Positions 13,929 to 15,125 of a DNA stretch of 15,125 nucleotides are shown here, in pieces; the first letter of the stretch is position 1, and each line of letters begins with the position of its first letter. A model generated the notes under the pieces. The model was given only the letters and a program-made list of their open reading frames with translations, was not told the DNA's origin and did no database searches. This DNA is from JBBECF01 sp040881945 (GTDB taxonomy: Bacteria; Pseudomonadota; Alphaproteobacteria; Dongiales; Dongiaceae): contig JBBECF010000166.1 of the NCBI GenBank assembly GCA_040881945.1, forward strand, positions 1 to 15,125, read 5' to 3'. The translations under genes were made by a program, and so were the position numbers.

Positions 13929-13976
13929 GCGGGCGAAAACTTGTCTGTTTGCGACATTTTCATGTCGCTCGCCCGC
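13929..13976. other. 48-nt perfect three-helix junction fold (candidate structured RNA or palindromic site)
   Basis: An 8-bp outer stem, GCGGGCGA (13929–13936) with TCGCCCGC (13969–13976), encloses two hairpins placed end to end with no unpaired junction base. They are AAAC-TTGTCT-GTTT (13937–13950) and GCGACAT-TTTC-ATGTCGC (13951–13968). All 38 stem bases are Watson-Crick paired. Read on the minus strand the larger hairpin has a GAAA (GNRA) tetraloop, which hints that the functional RNA, if any, may be the 3' region of the DUF1178 transcript. Read on the plus strand it lies about 205 bases downstream of the orphan promoter. A competing GCCCGGCGGGC hairpin overlaps the outer stem. I do not recognise it as a known family. 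Confidence 0.5.
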
Positions 13977-14005
13977 TGCGCATGGGGTCGGTCGCGCATA
14001 TTTTT
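13977..14005 (+). terminator. Weak terminator-like site
   Basis: TGCGC (13977–13981) pairs with GCGCA (13994–13998), followed by TATTTTT ending at 14005. The stem is only 5 bp with a 12-base loop, so it is weak alone. It follows the three-helix fold directly, and the two together could end a plus-strand transcript from the promoter at 13691 or the TATAAA box at 13901. Confidence 0.3.
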
Positions 14006-14053
14006 GCCCTCCCGCCGGAAGCGGGGCGGACGAAGCTCCCCTACCACGGAGGA

Positions 14054-14488
14054 TCAGCTATCGTGGCGCGGCAGCCACGGGATGCGGGCGAACTCGACGC
14101 CTTCGTCGTGCAGCTCGCGCGCCTCGTCGTTCGAGGCCTCGCCGTAGATGTTGCGCTTTTCGGTCTCGCCGTAATGGATGCGGCGCGCCTCCTCGGGGAA
14201 GCGGGGGCCGACATAATCGGACGTGGCCTCGACCTTGTCGCGCAGTTCGCGCAGGGCGCGTAGCGCCGTCGCCGCCTCGGCTCGCGCCTCGTGGCCATCG
14301 CCGCCGCCCTTGGTCCTCGGGTCATGCCCGAGGATGCGCGGCGCCATCGGCGCCTTGCCGACCGCGCGGTCGCCGCACACCGGGCAGGCGATTTCTCCGG
14401 CCGCGGCCTGCGCCTCGTAGGCGTCGCCGTCGTGGAACCACCCTTCGAACACGTGGTCCATGGCGCATTTGAGGTCGAACAGGATCAT
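14054..14488 (-). CDS. DUF1178 family protein
   Basis: A 144-residue cytoplasmic protein of unknown function, the usual length for the family. It begins MILFDLKCAMDHVFEGWF, with Cys8 and His12. EIACPVCGD follows with Cys35 and Cys38, and then the KAPMAPRI stretch. The three cysteines and the histidine suggest a small zinc ribbon. Residues about 68–92 form a helix (LRALRELRDKVEATSDYVG). Residues 95–130 contain the conserved FPEEARRIHYGETEKRNIYGEA stretch, here split at positions 95–116. The start at 14488 was chosen because the family begins at this Met; an in-frame ATG at 14602 would add 38 unrelated residues. The Shine-Dalgarno is weak. It is divergent from the methyltransferase (103 bp apart) and convergent with ubiG. 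Confidence 0.9.
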   Translation of the reverse strand: MILFDLKCAMDHVFEGWFHDGDAYEAQAAAGEIACPVCGDRAVGKAPMAPRILGHDPRTKGGGDGHEARAEAATALRALRELRDKVEATSDYVGPRFPEEARRIHYGETEKRNIYGEASNDEARELHDEGVEFARIPWLPRHDS

Positions 14489-14520
14489 GTTTCGCTCGTC
14501 GCACGCCTTGCTATAGAACT

Positions 14521-14547
14521 GCCATAACCGTCTTAAGATGGCGTCAA
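14521..14547 (-). promoter_or_regulatory. Possible DUF1178 promoter
   Basis: On the minus strand TTGACG (14547–14542), five of six -35 positions, is followed after a short 15-base spacer by TATGGC (14526–14521). The leader would be about 26 nt. The short spacer and weak -10 keep confidence low. Confidence 0.25.
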
Positions 14548-14591
14548 TTCGTCGCCCGGACAAGCGTCCGGGAAGGGAAAGGACCGGGACG

Positions 14592-15125
14592 GTGAGCGGC
14601 ACGGACGACCGCGGACCGCGGCAGCCCCCCTCCTACTGGGTGCGCAGCTTCGCCGGGCTGGTGCCGGCCGGCGGCCCGGTCCTGGACCTGGCCTGCGGCG
14701 GCGGCCGGCACGCCCGGCTGTTCCTCGCCCTCGGCCACCCGGTGACGGCGTTGGACCGCGACCTCTCGGGCCTGGCCGACATCGCCGGCGCCGCCGGGCT
14801 GGAGACGATCGCGGCCGACCTTGAGGCGGGCCGGCCGTGGCCGCTCGGCGAGCGCCGCTTCGCCGGTGTCGTCGTCGTCAACTATCTGCACCGGCCGCTG
14901 TTCCCGGCGATCGTCGCGGCGGTGGCGCCGGGCGGTGTCCTGATCTATGAGACCTTCGCGGTCGGCAACGAGCGTTTCGGCCGGCCGCACAACCCCGACC
15001 ACTTGTTGCGCCCGGACGAGCTGATCGCCGCCGTCGCCGGCCATCTCGAGGTCATCGCCTACGAAAACCTCGAGTTGAGCGAACCGCGCCCGGCGATGGT
15101 CCAGCGCATCGCCGCGGCGCGTCCG
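14592..15125 (+). CDS. Class I SAM-dependent methyltransferase, 5' part (cut by the window edge)
   Basis: The frame is open from 14592 to the last base, giving 178 residues with no stop. LDLACGGGRHARLFLALGH (31–49) is the SAM-binding loop, followed by an acidic TALDRDL that ends the second strand. VVVVNYLHRPLFPAI (about 98–112), APGGVLIYETFA (about 116–127) and the GNERFGRPHNPDHLLRPDEL run complete a Rossmann-like methyltransferase domain. The GNE.FGRP and LLRP pattern resembles TehB/UbiE-like small-molecule methyltransferases of unknown substrate. GTG at 14592 has AAGGA nine bases upstream. An in-frame ATG at 14538 would add 18 basic residues but lies close to a possible transcription start. 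The product is probably nearly complete here, because family members are around 190–210 residues. It is divergent from DUF1178. Confidence 0.85.
   Translation, partial: MSGTDDRGPRQPPSYWVRSFAGLVPAGGPVLDLACGGGRHARLFLALGHPVTALDRDLSGLADIAGAAGLETIAADLEAGRPWPLGERRFAGVVVVNYLHRPLFPAIVAAVAPGGVLIYETFAVGNERFGRPHNPDHLLRPDELIAAVAGHLEVIAYENLELSEPRPAMVQRIAAARP

Larger units (their letters stand above)
13569..14053. other. 485-bp convergent intergenic region without a supported gene
   Basis: Lies between the 3' ends of ubiG and the DUF1178 gene. From left to right it holds the GGGGACA palindrome, a near-consensus plus-strand promoter, a small TTGAC palindrome, a TATAAA box at 13901–13906, a 48-nt three-helix fold and a weak terminator-like site. 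The open plus-strand frame from 13707 to 14147 has no recognisable protein and continues antisense into DUF1178. Convergent intergenic regions do not need promoters, so the promoter and fold suggest an unannotated RNA. Confidence 0.55.

Noticed and set aside
13707..14147. Plus-strand open frame of 146 codons just after the orphan promoter
   Set aside because: Its ATG lies inside the promoter spacer, so the predicted transcript would not include it. There is no ribosome binding site and it runs antisense into DUF1178.

Overview
The window reads as GC-rich (about 70%) chromosomal DNA from an alphaproteobacterium, most likely of the Rhodospirillales type. The evidence is a DUF4167 gene (a family I know only from Alphaproteobacteria), the divergent ubiG/lysC pair, the lysC–ptsP and prfA–prmC–DUF4167 neighbourhoods, and DUF1178. 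There are no rRNA or tRNA genes, no intact transposase and no CRISPR array.

Layout. Ten minus-strand genes fill 197–12520. In transcription order they are lysC, a nitronate monooxygenase/FabK-like flavoprotein, ptsP (EI-Ntr), a RodZ-like membrane protein, ispG, hisS, a hemA-type glutamyl-tRNA reductase homologue, prfA, prmC and DUF4167. They fall into tightly coupled blocks. lysC–nmo–ptsP is joined by two TGATG stop/start overlaps. rodZ–ispG–hisS–hemA–prfA–prmC is joined by short gaps and two GTGA overlaps. DUF4167 follows after 200 bp and may have its own promoter. Divergent from lysC is ubiG (plus strand). After a 485-bp convergent intergenic region come DUF1178 (minus) and the 5' part of a SAM-dependent methyltransferase (plus), which is cut by the window edge.

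How the genes relate. Most are housekeeping: aspartate-family amino acid entry (LysC), the nitrogen phosphotransfer system (PtsP), isoprenoid precursor synthesis (IspG), tRNA charging (HisRS), translation termination and release-factor methylation (PrfA, PrmC), and ubiquinone synthesis (UbiG). The six-gene block looks like the gammaproteobacterial rodZ–ispG–hisS and hemA–prfA–prmC clusters placed end to end.

Things that stand out. (1) The glutamyl-tRNA reductase homologue keeps its catalytic Cys but has changed several residues that are conserved in the family, in a lineage that normally makes heme through ALA synthase. (2) A 55-bp palindromic repeat occurs at the left edge and just upstream of the lysC ribosome binding site, in opposite orientations; the two copies differ only in the hairpin loop. 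The lysC-side copy is paired head to head with a diverged relative, forming a REP-doublet-like structure. (3) The ubiG–DUF1178 intergenic region holds a GGGGACA-headed palindrome, a near-consensus sigma-70-type promoter with no gene behind it, and a 48-nt stretch that folds completely into a three-helix junction. This region is the best candidate for something undescribed.
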